Origin: Mesostigma viride
Lineage: Eukaryota; Streptophyta; Mesostigmatophyceae; Mesostigmatales; Mesostigmataceae
Reading direction: 5' to 3'
Length of the DNA stretch: 64,000 nt
Assembly: GCA_009746045.1 (NCBI GenBank)
Contig: RPFO01000164.1
Location: forward strand, 3,605,740-3,669,739
Part shown: piece after piece, positions 13,096-25,932 of the stretch
Position numbering within the stretch: position 1 is the first letter of the stretch
Layout: each line of letters starts with the position of its first letter
Position numbers and translations under genes: made by a program
The notes under the pieces: generated by a model
What the model was told of the DNA's origin: nothing
Databases searched by the model: none
Seen by the model: only the letters and a program-made list of their open reading frames with translations

Positions 13096-13590
13096 TGGGG
13101 GGGGGGGGGGGGGCGTGGGCCTTGGGCAAGGCTGCATATCAGAGGGAATGGAAGAGGTCGAACAGAGTGACCGAACTCACCGAAGCAGCCCAGGCAAAGC
13201 GAACGGGTCACCCTCATGAAGCCTAGAATATTTATCATGCTATCAACTGGAGACTGCTTGTTGAGGGCATCATGACCCAGATCTTCTGTTAGTGAAGTGG
13301 TGGTTCGCAGAGGCTAGCGAGCTTGGGCTTTATAGCCATTAAAGGCCATTTCACGGCTTGTTTCGGGGCTGCCCGGGTCGGAGGCGCAGTAAAATCCTAT
13401 TTTCTTGCGCTTGGTCGCAGCTGCGCCAGCGTTGAGTGCATGTTAACGGATAATGCCAGATTATAGGAATCCGTGCCATCCTCGGGACAGTATGTTGAGG
13501 AAGCTCTCTTATCTAGGGATGTCTCAGCCATGCATTGCTCGGAAATTGTGGCCCGTCTAGCTTGCGCATTAGCCTTGTACTTGACGCATA
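13096..13590. other. 3' flank of MDP1 with a G17 run
   Basis: A 17-base G run (13097-13113) follows the MDP1 stop codon directly. No other gene is recognised. Confidence 0.5.
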
Positions 13591-13965
13591 ATAAGCATGT
13601 AAGTAAGTAAGTACTTGTGTGTCATGCGCAAGGGCATGCCACGGAGTACTATATATGCTAATCTCACTAGAAAGTTATCAACATGAAAGTTACATTAATA
13701 TCGTCTGCATCATGCCCCAACCATATTGTCACTAGAGGGGGATATATCATCCTCATCTGAGCTGTACTCTACGGTAATGGCATAGACGAGGCACTAGCTA
13801 GTGTAGAGGCTATCCTAGCTCAGGGGCGCAGTAACCTCCACTTGCGGACTTCTACCCTGCATTCTAGCGCGGGGCCCGTGGGGACTGGGGAGAAAACATG
13901 CAGGAGCATGCGCCTCAGCCCTCAGGAATTAAGGTGCTTATCGCAGACAGCATGCAGCCCATTTC
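13590..13965. repeat. Dispersed repeat, family C
   Basis: Contains (AAGT)n at about 13600 and GCATGCCACGGAGTAC, then a CCTGCATTCTAGC/GGGGCCCGTGGGG region. Related blocks occur at about 20690-20790 (opposite strand) and 55975-56540. Coding capacity is not visible; it may be a SINE or the tail of another LINE. Confidence 0.5.
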
Positions 13966-14149
13966 TCCTTGTTATTGACGTTTCGGTGGCCAGCGCGGCC
14001 CTTGGCTCTTAGCCACGTGGCTGGGGCCTCCCTCACGGCAGGTTACACGGCGGACCGGGCGGAGCGGGCCAAGCTCCTGGCCTACGGCGACGTCGGGCAC
14101 CATCGTGTGGTGCCTTTTGTCCTGGAGGAGTTCAATGGGGCCATGGGGA

Positions 14150-16159
14150 CCGCGCGAGCCACGAGCCACGAGGTAGCCATGGCTGTCGGAGCTCATAACT
14201 TTCACGTTTGAGCCCCGAATTCAGCTGTGAATATCACAATCGCTTCGTCTTTCTTAGACGCACATGCTGATATAATTTTCCAAAGCTATAACGCACTATA
14301 TGGCGAATAAACGCGCCTCGACGCAACGCAGCCTGGCGGCTGCGCTCGGCAATGAAAATACGGCTGCAGCTCCGGCTGCAGCTTCGCCATCAGGGCCGGA
14401 AGGCAGTGCTGCCACTAGTCGCACACTGGTGGTCGTCCAGCACCCTCCCGGGCTTCCTGCCTCGCCTTCAGCCTCGCCTGAGCCAAAACGCAGCCGCCCA
14501 GCCGAACCGAGCTGGTCTGAGCGTGATTTTGACGTTGCTCAGCTCTTTGCCGAATTCGACATCACCAGGCCTGCCTTTTTCGCATTGCCATCCATCAAAA
14601 TACTGGAGCTCGTGTTTTACGGGTCCCACGCCTCCTTGCTGGCCCTGTGCGAGCAATTCCTTTCCAGAACCTACCTTTTCCGCAATGGAGTTGACGGCAA
14701 GTTTTCCGACCGCGTATCTGACGCCCCTTCTTTGGCCAACATGGCCGGCTGGCCTCGCCCCCGCCTTCAGCTCGCAGTTCTCTTTACCCTTACTAAGCGC
14801 TCTGCCGCGGACCTCCTGCAACCCTGCCCCGTTACCGAAGCCACCTTCCTCCGCCACCTCCACGACGCCCTCTCACAGCACGTGACGCCCATTGCTGCAG
14901 ATGTGGCGGCAATTGGCGGCACGCTGGCTGCTGAGCTCCCCACCATCCCCACCGCCACCGCCGCCCTCCTCGCCTCCACCCCCCCCCCCCCTCCGCCTCC
15001 ACCGACTCCATCACCGCCCAGCTCCGCGACATCGACCAGCGTCTTAAGGACAACGCCATTGCTATCGAGGTTCTGCAGAACACCGCAGGCCTCACCGCCC
15101 AGGCGGTGAAGGACATTGCCGCCAAGCCAGCCCCGGCTGGCCTGGCCGGCGATGCTCCTCCCATCACCACCTGGGCGGACATGCTTAAGCAACACACCAC
15201 CTCCACCACCTCCGCCGTCGCAGCCCAGCTTCAACGGCAGACGCTTGACCTCCGCGAGGAGGCCGAGCTCGCCAAGCGCAGCCTCAACGTCATTGTCAAG
15301 AATCTCAAGATGGAGGAAGGTGAGAATTCCGAGAAGCTTGCGCGTGCTTTTGAGAGAGAAATCCTTGATCGCATGGGCGTTACTGGTGAGATCGAGCTGG
15401 CCGCCCACCGCCTTCCCCGCGCGCGGGGTAAGGCAGGGCCGCCCCCGCTCCTTCTCACCTTTAAGACCCCGGCGGACAAGATTTCTTTTCTCAGACGCCG
15501 CAAGCGGCTCGAGAAGACTCTCTTCACCCTTGATGACGACTTGACCCTGGCGCAGCAACAACGGCGACGGGAGCTATGGCCGACCTACCTCCAGCTCCGG
15601 CAGACCAAGGCGGGGCAGCCGGTGTACTGGAAGGGGGCGGCCATCTACGTCGGCCACAAGCCCTGGCAGGCGACCCCCGCGGCCCCAGCGACTCCAGACG
15701 CCCCAGCTTAGGGGAATACAGCAGTAGTAGTGTAGAATAGATAGACCGTGGCCATGTACATGTACGCCTCCTAGAGGCCCTATTCTAGCTAAGCCACGCG
15801 CTTTATGTAATCATGTACATGTGTGCCTATGATGAGCCACACTCCAGACGATGCCTAGTTTTATTTAGTAATGTTGTGCCCACGCAGAGAGCTGCTCTCT
15901 GCTGAGATGCCACGCTCTAGTTTTTGTATAGCCATGATGATCTTCCCCCTCACAGGCATGCTCCCCCCCTTACCCGGGCATAGCGTGATAGACCATGAGG
16001 GTGCGGGTGCCCTGGTGCACCTAGAGCAGGGGTAGCTTACATTCCCACCCTTGCATGAAGTAGCCTAGAATGTATTAAAAGCCATATGCCCCTTCTCAGG
16101 GCTATGTGCTACATCTACTCCCAACGGAGTGATGTTGATAATTAATTAATTAATTAATG
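14150..16159 (+). mobile_element. ORF1-only LINE element (half-LINE)
   Basis: Contains a 5' leader (shared with 17785-17936: CATAACTTT...CACAATCGCTTCGTCTTTCT), a single L1-ORF1-like gene, a 3' region, the terminal CTCCCAACGGAG hairpin (16118-16129) and a (TAAT)n tail. No endonuclease or reverse transcriptase lies between the leader and the tail, so the copy is non-autonomous, comparable in organisation to mammalian HAL1. Confidence 0.65.
14300..15711 (+). pseudogene. L1-ORF1-like nucleic-acid chaperone, one frameshift
   Basis: The first frame (14300 to about 14990) encodes a low-complexity N-terminus; the second (from about 15000 to 15711) encodes the RRM-like and C-terminal domains of LINE ORF1 proteins, with NVIVKNL, AAHRLPRARGK and FTLDDDLTLAQQQRRRELWP as landmarks. 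A C-rich run at about 14980-14995 is where the frame changes. ORF1 proteins bind the LINE RNA and assist target-primed reverse transcription. Related fragments occur at 18.6-20.4, 30.4-31.7 and 57.3-57.95 kb. The joined length is about 470 aa. Confidence 0.7.
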
Positions 16160-17157
16160 GGGCCCCTGACCTCCGCCTTCTTCAAGGAGTGTTGCCGGCT
16201 CCGGGAGGACCGGCTGGACCTAGTAGAGGGCCAGCGGGCCCCATGGCCGGCGCGGACCTGGACGTCATATTGGCGTCAGCGCTTGTCGAAGGCGCTGACT
16301 CGGGCCATGGCTGACATCATGCTCCGCCGTACGCGGGCTGATTTTGCGGTGCAGCAGGGCTATTAGGTTCCTCCCGTTAGGCGTTTCCATTGGTCTTATC
16401 GTAGTGATAGACGGAGCTTTGACATGGCTCTGTATATAGGTTTATAGCTGGGCGTTTGCTTTGGTTTGAGTGATTTCACTCTGCTGTAAGTAATTATATT
16501 TTTATAATATATAGGCTGAACTAACCGTGGACCCTCCCACCCAAGCTGGCAGCTCGGCTAGACGGCACGGTTTACAGGATGCTCCGACAGGTCCTTAACG
16601 TAGGGTTTTCCGAGCGTCCGTCATCAGAATCTTTGTATCATGGCATGCCTCGTGTTTCGGACGAGATTAGGCAGCGTAGGATAGCATTTGTAGGACACCT
16701 TGCCCGCACCAGCCAGGTCGACACCACCCTCGGTCTGGCCGGCCCCCAGCGGCTTGGCCAGCCAGGGCGGCACATTCTGACCTGGCCTGGCCCAGAGGAC
16801 ATTCCCAAACGGGTAGGGAAACCTGTCACGAACTACGTTCAGATGTTGCTGGACGACCTAGTGGTCCCAGCCCAGTTTGAGCACCGCATCCACTCTCTCT
16901 CCCGTCTTTGGACTGTCATGCAGGACAAGACGAGGTGGAAGAAGATTGTCAAGGCGCACACGCCCGACCCTGTGGGCAAGCCACCTCCCCCCAAGCGGAG
17001 GCGGCGTTTTGATGAGTAGTGTAGTTAGGTTTTTCTAGATAGCTTAGAGTTAGTATAGTTCGATCACGCGGCTTCCTCCACCCCATCCATCATGGAATAT
17101 GTGCTACATGACCTCCCCACGGCGGCATGTTATAATTTAATTTAATTTAATTTAACT
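16160..17157 (+). mobile_element. 5'-truncated LINE with end of ORF2
   Basis: Codons from about 16544 to 17019 encode the C-terminal tail of a non-LTR reverse transcriptase (LDGTVYRMLRQVLNV, RQRRIAFVGHLAR), a region found just before the stop of many LINE ORF2 proteins. The tail with AATTT repeats ends at 17157. The RT catalytic core is absent. The 16157-16366 frame upstream is not recognised. Confidence 0.7.
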
Positions 17158-17419
17158 AACCAAAGGTAGTATGTATGCTGCTGACTCAGGTGCAATCTGG
17201 TGCTCCGTGACTCCCCCGGCAACAGGAGCACGTACGCAATAATTATTTTTGAGCCATACACGGTGAGCAGCTATAGCTGCATGCCTGCTGCGAAGGCCGG
17301 CCATGCAGGTGGCGGCCAGGCCATACAGCATAACAGCAATACATCGATCAACATCACGCAAACCTATCTGAACCTTATAACCGGTTAAGTGTAGACATCA
17401 AGGATCGATCCTCAATTTC

Positions 17420-17510
17420 ACGTGGGTGAAAACCATATATCAAGGAGACAACCAGCGCAGGCCAGAAATATCGGGAGAATCCGGACCATGGTAGCTCGAC
17501 CATATATAGC
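17420..17510. repeat. Short dispersed repeat with CAAGGAGACAACC
   Basis: ATATATCAAGGAGACAACCA starts a block also found at 30908 (flanked there by a target duplication), and in shorter form near 21630 and 22747. No coding capacity. Confidence 0.5.
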
Positions 17511-17784
17511 TCTTCTTGCTGTTAATGTACAGGTCCGTCCCTGCCCTACAGCCCTACTAGGGGACTTAGCTGCCAGTGGACTTTGGGCGTCTCTAATTTA
17601 GTATGTGAGCAACGCGTCGAATATCCACTAACTGATATATCATTATCCCGATCGATCCCTCGCTCTTGCTTGGACTGCAATGCAGAACAAGAAGAGGTGC
17701 ATGGAAGACCATTGTCCAGGCCCATGCACGCCATGCAGCATGGGGCATTTCGCTTACCGGCCCCCATCCATCAGCCGAAGCGCC

Positions 17785-18618
17785 ACGAGCCACGAGCTAG
17801 CCATGGCCAGTGACGGCGGCGCTCATAACTTTACGTTTGGGCACCAAATTCGGCCGTGAATATATCACAATCGCTTCGTCTTTCTAAGAGTCACGCACAC
17901 GCTGATATATTTTCCCGAAGCTAACAAGCAATATTATGACGAGACCCTCACTGGCAGCTAAGCTAGACGGCACAGTTTACAGGATGCTCCGACAGGTCCT
18001 GAACGTAGGGTTTTCCAAGCGCCCGTCATTAGAGTCTTTGTATCAGGGCATGCCTCGTCGTATTTCGGACGAGATTAGACAGCGTAGGATAGCATTTGTA
18101 GGACACCTTGCTCGCACCAGCCAGGTCGACACCGCCCTTGGTCTGGCAGGACCCCAGCGGCTTGGCCAGCCAGGGCGGCACATTCTGACCTGCATGGCCT
18201 GGCCCCAAGGGCATTCCCAAAAGGGTAGGGAAACATGTCAAGAACTACATCCAGATGTTGCTGGATGACCTACTGGGGCCAGCCCAGTTTGAATACCGCA
18301 TCCACTCTCTCTCGGGGACCTTCTTTAATTTGGACTTCCCTGATGCAGAATAACTGAATAAGACGCGCGGTGGCAGAAGATTGTCAAGGCTCACACGCCC
18401 GACCCTGTGGGCAAGCCACCTAGGCCTCCCCCCAAGAGGAGGAGGCGTTTTGATGAGTAGGGTAGTTAGGATTTTTCTAGACTAGATAGATTAGCGTTAG
18501 GTTAGTTAGATTACGCGGCTCCCTCCACTCCACCATCCATCAAGGAATATGTGAGCACTACAGTGATCTAGCTCCCAACGGAGGCATGTTATAATTTAAT
18601 TTTTAATTTTTTTTAATT
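17785..18618 (+). mobile_element. LINE deletion derivative: 5' leader joined to ORF2 end
   Basis: The leader shared with the 14.15 kb element runs to an ATG at 17936. The frame then passes within a few codons into the reverse-transcriptase C-terminal tail (KLDGTVYRMLRQVLNVGF). Everything between (ORF1, endonuclease, RT core) is missing. It ends with the hairpin (18572-18583) and AATTT repeats. Confidence 0.65.
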
Positions 18619-20390
18619 ATGACGAGCAAACGCTCGACGACGCAACGCAGCCTGGCGGCTGCGCTGAGCCAAGAAAATTCGCCTGCAGCTCCGGCTGCAG
18701 TTCTGCCCAGCCTGCCAGCAGCGAGGCCACTACTCAAGCATTGGTAGTGCACTCGGCTCCTGCGGCGTCGCCATCAGCATCGCCTGATCCTAAACGCGCA
18801 GTCGCCCAGAAGAATCGCGCCCAACAGAACCGCGCTTTCGGCCCCAACCTTTTTAATTAAGGTCGACGATTGACGACTGGACCATGAACATGTCCCCGAC
18901 CAGTGCTCTGCAGCTGCATCGTCTACGGGGACTACGCCTCGCTTTACGACCTGTGCATCCATGGATCTCGACAGCATCCATCGCTTCATCACCCCGGACA
19001 GCTCCTGGTTTGACCCGAGGTCTCTGTTCGGTTGCCCCCGCCCCCAACTCCAGCACATCGTTCTCAATTCTCTCCTCATGCGCTCTGACGGCGAGATCTG
19101 GGCTCTGGACATCCATCTCCGCATCCACACAGTCTCCGTTCCATCCTTACGGACGCCCTCCAGCAGCACGTGACTCCCCTTGCTGCAGATGTAGCAGCAA
19201 TGGGCTAGCACGCTGGCTACTGAGCTCACTCACCTTTCCACCACCGTCACCTCCACCTCCACCCTCCTCGCCTCCACCTCCGCTGCCGCCTCCACCTCCA
19301 CCGCCGACCTCAAAGCCTGGGCAGCTCCTCGACATCGACACCCGCCTCCACGACAACGCCATCACCATTGAGTGCCTGCAACACACCGCAGGCCTCACCG
19401 CCCAGACGGTGAAGGACATCCCCTCAGCCCATGCAGCCGGCATCTGCTGGCCCGGCCAGCGATGCTCCTCCCTCCCAGACCTGGGCGGACTTGCTCAAGC
19501 ACCACACCACCTCCACCACCTCCACCATCGCGGCACAGCTCAAGCAACACGTGCGCTCGACCTCCGCGAGGAGGCCGACCTCACCAATTTAAATTAAATT
19601 AAATTATAACATGCCTCCGTGGGGAGATCATGTAGCACATATTCCTTGATGCCGGGGGTGGAGGTGGAGGAAGCAGCGTAATCGCACTAACCTAACTCTA
19701 AGCTATCTAGTCTATAAAATCCTAACTACACTTCTCAGCAAAACGCCCCTTTCTCTTGGGGGGGGGTGGCTTGCCCACAGGGGCTGGCGTGTGAGCCTGG
19801 ACAATCTTCTGCCACCGCTTCTTGTTCTGCATGGCAGTCCAAAGAAGGGAGAAGGGAGTGGATGACGTGTTCAAACTGAGCTGGGACCACTAGGTCGGCC
19901 AGCAACATCTCACCAATTAGCGCAGCCACAATGTCATCGTCAAGCACTTCGATCAGCCGGAAGGTGAGAACTCGGAGTCAGTCTTCTCATGGCATTTAAG
20001 CGCGACATTCTTACCCCCATGCAACTCACTGGTGAGCTGCGGATGTCGGCTGTCCGCCTTCCCCGCGCGCGGGGTATAAGGTTGGACCGGCTCCCCTGCT
20101 CCTCATTACATGGTGGATAAGCTGCATGTCGTTTCTTAAATGCCGGAAGAAGCTCTCGGGGACCTCCTATGCACGCTGGACGACGACTTGACCCTGCATG
20201 GCACAGCAACAGCGGCGACGGGAGCCGAGTATTGCCGACCTACCTCCAGCTCCGGCAGCTAGAGCGCAGGGGGGAAACCGGTATCCTGGAGGGGGGACGT
20301 CATCCACGTCGACCACAAGCCCTGGCAGGCGCCCCCTGCCACCCCAGCAACCCCAGTCTAGGGAATATAGCAGTAGTGTAGATTAGTCAG
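18619..20390 (+). pseudogene. Degenerate LINE ORF1 copy
   Basis: Begins with ATGACGAGCAAACGCTCGAC, homologous to the start of ORF1 at 14300, and ends near GACCACAAGCCCTGGCAGGC at about 20310, matching the ORF1 C-terminus. Many indels disrupt it. It is interrupted by a LINE tail at 19590-19908. Confidence 0.65.
19590..19908 (-). mobile_element. LINE tail inserted in the ORF1 copy, with target duplication
   Basis: A 319-bp 3' piece in opposite orientation: AAATT repeats, hairpin, and the end of the RT tail. It is flanked by the 10-bp direct repeat CTCACCAATT at 19580-19589 and 19909-19918, as expected for target-primed reverse transcription. Confidence 0.75.
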
Positions 20391-21236
20391 GCTTATCTAA
20401 GCACGTGGCACAAGCCTACGCGCATGTGCGCCCATAATGGCCCGCTCGATCCAGGACCTAGATAGCTTACATAATCCATTCCATCCCATGTTTCCCTCGC
20501 ACTGAGGACTTAAGCTCACGTGATGCAGTCACGTGTCTAAATTAATTAACTGCAACCTACCCCCACACCTGTCATCATGGCCGAGCGTACAGCCGCCTTA
20601 GCGGTAGTCCGGATGACGCGGAGTTGCTATCTGCGACTCCAGACCTGGGCGCGAGCTCGATCGAGTCGCGCCAGTTGCCTTCGCGGGTGAAGTATCCTCG
20701 TAGAAAAGTACCTCATCGGGTACTCCGTGGCATGCGCCTTCAGTGCATGTTCACGCACTTACGTACTTACTTACTTTGTAATAAAGAAAACATAGGTGAG
20801 AATTCATCCCTCCACGTCAGGCATCGATCTGTGACTGGGCAGATTTTCTGACAACAATTTTTTTTAAATCATGTTTTGCTAAACTTGTAAGTAGCAGCAA
20901 ACTCTGATTATTTGCATCGTAGCCATGCACAGGGCGCCAAGGCAGCAGAGCGCAGAGTATGCAATCCTCGTAGTCAGTAACGTTGACCATAAGGCACTTG
21001 AAGGCAATTGGAGGCAAAGACCATGGTGCACGGGCACTAGAGAGTATATCTATGAGACAACCGGCGCAGGCCTAAAGAGTCTATGCCAGGACACTAATTG
21101 TGAAGGAAAGAAATGGCCTGTCTGGATGCTGAAGGGCCCATCTTGCACAGAATCTGCAATGACTGGCTACCAGGACCCTTCAACCTCAGGCCCAAAGTCG
21201 GCCTGGCAGTATGAGTTTGAGAAGTGTGCTGGCTTG
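20391..21236. other. No gene recognised
   Basis: Contains part of dispersed family C at about 20690-20790. It lies downstream of RIB43A, whose stop is at 21237. Confidence 0.4.
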
Positions 21237-24200
21237 TCACCGATGTGACTTCCCGAACTGTTGGAAGAAGCTCTCTTGGGGCACATTTGTGTACACCGTC
21301 GTGTTCATCATGGTATCCCTGAAAGATGGATTGCAACAAGTGCCGGATACAGCACGGCATGTAGACCGATCGTAAGCCGGACAGGAAAGGTTCATGTTAG
21401 TCGGGAGAAAACGTAAAGAAATCATACAATTGGTCTTCTGGTGAAGAATTGCGCATGACCTGCGAGCAACTGTGTCTGCTGTGTGCTCTGTGCGTGCATA
21501 TGTGTGTAGGAGAAAGAGAGCCACTTGGCAGAGGATCAAATCCTGAAGCCTTCAACAGCCAGGACATGTTGCAAAAGGCTGGGGTCAACACCCACCTAGG
21601 GGCTCCTATGCATTGCACGAATGGACATATCAAGGAGACAACCATATCACCACGGTGACATATCCGTATGGAGTGGTCTGAATGACGGCTTCGCGACCAT
21701 TTGCTACTTCACACTGGGCTTGCGGGCCTTCACAAGCATTACCATGCATGCCTAAACAATATTGGTGCCCCAGCTGTGCATCGCTGGCAGCAAGGAAACC
21801 ACAGCTCCCGCGGCAGCGGCCTGTCGCCCGACACGCTGGCAAGCGCTTTGTTGCTGCCTACCCTCCCCGTTGGCCAGCAAACGGATTGCATGCATAATGC
21901 ATGCAGCTGCACATGACGCATAACACCGGGGCCACATGGGTTCTTCACCAAGTGTCAGGTGGAGGGATGGACATGCTCTGTGTCGAAGCACAAGGGAAAC
22001 AGGCGAATAAGCAGGGACATTCAAGACACCTGTTTGCGGTGCTTGGTGGCATGAGTGGCATAGACCAGAGAACACCTGCCCATCGTCTTCTCTTCTCTTT
22101 CCCCCCTTCCCCCCGCCCCCACCAGTGCCCCAAGTTCTCTACACCGGAAAGTAATCCTGGTGTTTACCCTTTCACCAACGTGTATTTTTATGCTAGCAGG
22201 CGGTGAGGATATGTAAGGCGGGGAAAGTGAGGGTCATTTGCAGAGGCAAGTAAGTGTCCACCGAACGAAACATCACGTCATATCCACCTCTCCTCCCCCC
22301 CTCCCCAAGCCCCGCGCACCACTCCTCCCCTTACCCCCCCCCCCCCCGCCCCCTACACACACACAACACACACGCACTGCTCCCTCTTCACCGTTCCCTC
22401 CGCTCCACCCCACGCACCGCTCCTTCTTCTCGGCGCTCTGCTGCTTGAGCGTCTCTTTGAGAGTGGCCGCCTCCTCGCGACGGATGCGGTCCACCTATGA
22501 GTTTGCGCGGTGACGGGTGGCAGCATCGAAGGCATTGCAAGCGTGTCAACGCAGTGACGGGTGGCGGCATGGAAGGCATTGCAAGCGTGTCAACGCAGTG
22601 ACGGGTGGCGGGGGAGACCATGTTGATGGGTGAGCAGATTGCAGCTGGTAGGTGAGACACTGATGAAGATGCGATGACACGTGCGCAGCGACTAAACACT
22701 CAACGGTTCGAGTACAAACCCTTGATCCCTTTCTGATATCTAAACATATATCAAGGAGACAACCAGCTTTCTGATATTTAAACATATATAGCCGCCATGC
22801 AGTACTATCGCAGGCATGGCTGGCTACGAAATAATACAAGTAAAACCCCCTAAATACATGCATATCCTACGGCAGAAACCATGTACACACCGTACTGCCA
22901 ACAACCCGATAACTGATAACCCACGACCCACGACCCGCGACCAGCGACCCGCGACCTGCGACCCGCAGCCTGCGACCTGCGACCCGCGACCCGCAACCCG
23001 CGACCCGCGACCCGCGACCCCCGACCCCCGACCCCCGACCCCCGACCCCCGACCCCCGACCCCCGACCCGCGACCCGCGACCCGCGACCCCCGACCCCCG
23101 ACCCGCGACCTGACCCGCGACCCGCGACCCGCGACCCGCGACCCGCGACCCGCGACCCGCGACCCGCGACCCGCGACCCGCGACCCGCGACCCGCGACCC
23201 CCGACCCACAACCCACAACCCAAACCACCACTCCACCCAGACGGCACCCACCTCCTGCTGCGCCAGCATGCCCCCCTTGCGAATCATATCCTGCTGGCGC
23301 GCGTACTCGGCCTCCTCCGCCTTCTCCAGCTCCTTCTTCATGCGCGCGTACTCCGCCTGTGCCGCCTGCTCGCGCCGCACCGCCTCGATCTGCTCCGGCG
23401 ACATGCCCTTGTAGTGGTCCGGCCGCAGCCGCATAGGGTTGCTCGCGCTCAGCCCCACCCCAGGGTTCTCCGTGATCATGTCGCTGCGCAGCGTGGCCAT
23501 CTTCTCCTGCTCGTCCGCTTGGATCTCCGCCGCCTTGTCCAGAATCTTCTTCTGGCGTGCCGCCTCCGCCTTCTGCGCACGAGGACAGGGGGGGGTTGGG
23601 CCGGGGGGGGGGGGGGGGGGGGGGGCGGGGGGTATTGTTGTTAGTGGAGCACCATGGAGTGCTTTCTGGTGCACACCTCCTTCTGCTCATGAGAGGGGGG
23701 GTTATAGTGGCAGTGGAAAGGGGAAGGGTGGGCCAGTCAGGGATAGGGTTGTTATCATTAATGGTTCCCCGTGTCTCCGCCTTGTGCTCAGGAGCAGGCG
23801 TGGGGTTGGGTGGATGAGGAGCAGATGAGGAGAGGGGGCCACTGCAAGGACAGGCGGTGGTAAGGAGAGGTGGGGGGTAGGGTGAGGGGGATCGTTGCCG
23901 ATTGTTGTTGAAAATGGCGGGGGTGGTGGCGCTTAATGGCTTGATACTTTATGGGCCTCCATTACGTGGGCCACTGGTAAATAACGATTGGTTTCAGCAA
24001 AGGCCGCCCGACCCATTCCCCTTGTTCTCCTGCGCTAACGCAAGCAACCATGACCACCCAACGCCTTCCCCACCAACCTGCTTGCTCTGTACCCCCACCC
24101 ACCCACCCACCCACCTCTTTGCCCCCCCCCCCCCCCCTTGCTCTGCCAGCCTTCCCCCCCCCCCCCCCTCCCTCCCTCCCTCCCTCCCCCCCCTCCCCCC

Positions 24201-24771
24201 CCCCCCTCCTTGTTCTCGTGTGCCAGCACAGCGAACCACAAGCGAGCACTCGTCCATCGCCGCACCCACCTCCTTGTTCTCCTGCAGCAGCTTCCGCGCA
24301 ATCTCCGCCCGAATCGCCGCCTCCTGCGCCGCAATGTCCGACCCGACCGCCGCCTGCATGCGCGCGGTGGCGGCCGCCAACTCCCTTTCCGCCTTTTCGG
24401 CCGCAAGAGCCGCCTCGCGCTCCGCCCGCTGCTGCTCCACCCACGTGGCCTGCTCCTTGACCTGCAGCTTGCGGCGCATGGCCGAATCGAGGTCCTCCCC
24501 CGCAAACACCTGCATGCTGCTGGGGCCCAGGTGGTCAATGTCGGCGTCGCCCGTGCGCGCGGGAAGGGATTTCTTGAGCGCGTCGGGGTCGTTGAGGTCG
24601 TACTCGCGCGAGGCGCTCTTGGCCAGCGTGGACGCGTTCCAGTCAAGCTCCTCCTTGAGCATCTGCTTGCGCATCGTGCGGTGCTCCGTGTCCAGCACGC
24701 GGCACGTCTTGTCCACCAGGATGGCCTCACTCGCTGGGGATAGACACAGGGGGAAGGGGGGGGGGGGGGGG

Positions 24772-24859
<88 letters not shown>

Positions 24860-25932
24860 GGGTATGTGTGTGTGGAGGAACGTAGGAAAAGGGGGGGAGG
24901 CAGGGGGGCCATGCATGGGGCTGCCACAAAAAAGGTAGTGACGGGCATGGGGTTGCCTACGTGGCGGCACCAGAACCCACCACACATGGCTTAGACTAGT
25001 TTAAAGTAGATCACACGCAATAAAGAGGGAAAATGGGACAGAGCCTCAACATGGGGTAAATATGATGGAATTAGGTAATATCGGCCCCTAATCCACAAAA
25101 ACCAAGAGGGAGGGCGGATGTGCTCTGGTGCAACGCTTGAGTTACAGCAAGACAGCCTGCCAGCACAATCGTCCTGGCATAGTTTTCCCCACGATTTAAC
25201 TTCCAACGATCAGGGTTCCTGCTTGATGCTCCTCTGCCTACATTCCTGCGTGCAAGCGCCAGAATCAGGGTTCCCAGGGACATGAAGCCAGCATCCCATG
25301 CTCTCATGCAGGCAGCAGAGCACGCCAAGACAGAGTCGTAAAAAACCAGCTCCCTTCCGTGCATAAGGCATAGCGACTTCACGGCTTGGTGTTTATAGCA
25401 CGATTGCCCATTTGAAGCTTCTGCTTCTTCCTGCCTATATTGATTATTTCCTACCGTACAATACGGGGGACAAGCAGCCTTGGCTGTCCTTCCCGGCTGT
25501 TGAAGACCTCAAGGCGTCTTACCATATCGTGCCTCGGCAGCCTTTTCAGCGTCACGAATTCTTTGCTTTTCATCGATTTGTGCATTCAGGGCGTCGACGT
25601 CAACCTGAGGAGCATCATGCACACGGTGGAAGGCGCGGCATGTCAGGGATAACTAATGTAAGTAGACGGTGGAAGGGAGGAAGAGTCGCCAGACCGTCCA
25701 AATACAGGTGCCGCGTCATAAGGACACGCACCAACAAGCCCAATAATCGCTTCAAATGTTAATGCTCTGAAAGGACGTTCTGGGTTGACATGAAACGCAC
25801 CCCTATCGTCCGCGTTTTTTCATCCAAGACACGAGCTCTCCGCTCTTCCGGATCTACCCGTTTCGTGCGCGGAAAGTTGGGGGAGCCCAGCTCTTTCTGC
25901 TTGATATCCTGAGGCGATATAGACGACGCCAT
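21237..25932 (-). CDS. RIB43A-like ciliary protofilament protein, 6 exons
   Basis: RIB43A/RIBC proteins are coiled-coil microtubule inner proteins of ciliary doublets. Exons on the minus strand are 25932-25801, 25604-25523, 24733-24270, 23572-23252, 22494-22418 and 21318-21237. Every junction is GT-AG, the phases agree, and the total is 1,158 nt (385 aa), close to animal RIBC1/2. Family landmarks in order are RVLDEKTRTIGVDVDALNAQ (N-terminus, across intron 1), a REYDLNDPDALKKSLPAR block, GPSSMQVFAGEDLD, TENPGVGLSASNPMRLRPDH followed by KGMSPEQ, and the C-terminus NTTVYTNVPQESFFQQFGK. It implies the organism builds flagella. Introns are rich in minisatellites, poly-C/G and LINE-type repeats. 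It is transcribed divergently from the GT29 gene. Confidence 0.92.
22918..23215. repeat. 7-bp (CGACCCG)n minisatellite in RIB43A intron 4
   Basis: About 42 units of CGACCCG/CGACCCC with few variants, beginning about 35 bp downstream of the intronic exon boundary region and lying wholly within the 22495-23251 intron. Confidence 0.9.
24090..24220. repeat. C-rich simple sequence in RIB43A intron 3
   Basis: (CCCA)n, C runs of 10-16 and (CCCT)n close to the 5' splice site of the minus-strand intron (donor at 24269). Confidence 0.85.
24757..24857. repeat. Poly-G and (GA)n in RIB43A intron 2
   Basis: A run of about 19 G followed by about 45 GA units; as (TC)n on the transcribed strand it supplies the polypyrimidine tract just upstream of the exon 3 acceptor (24734). 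Confidence 0.9.
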
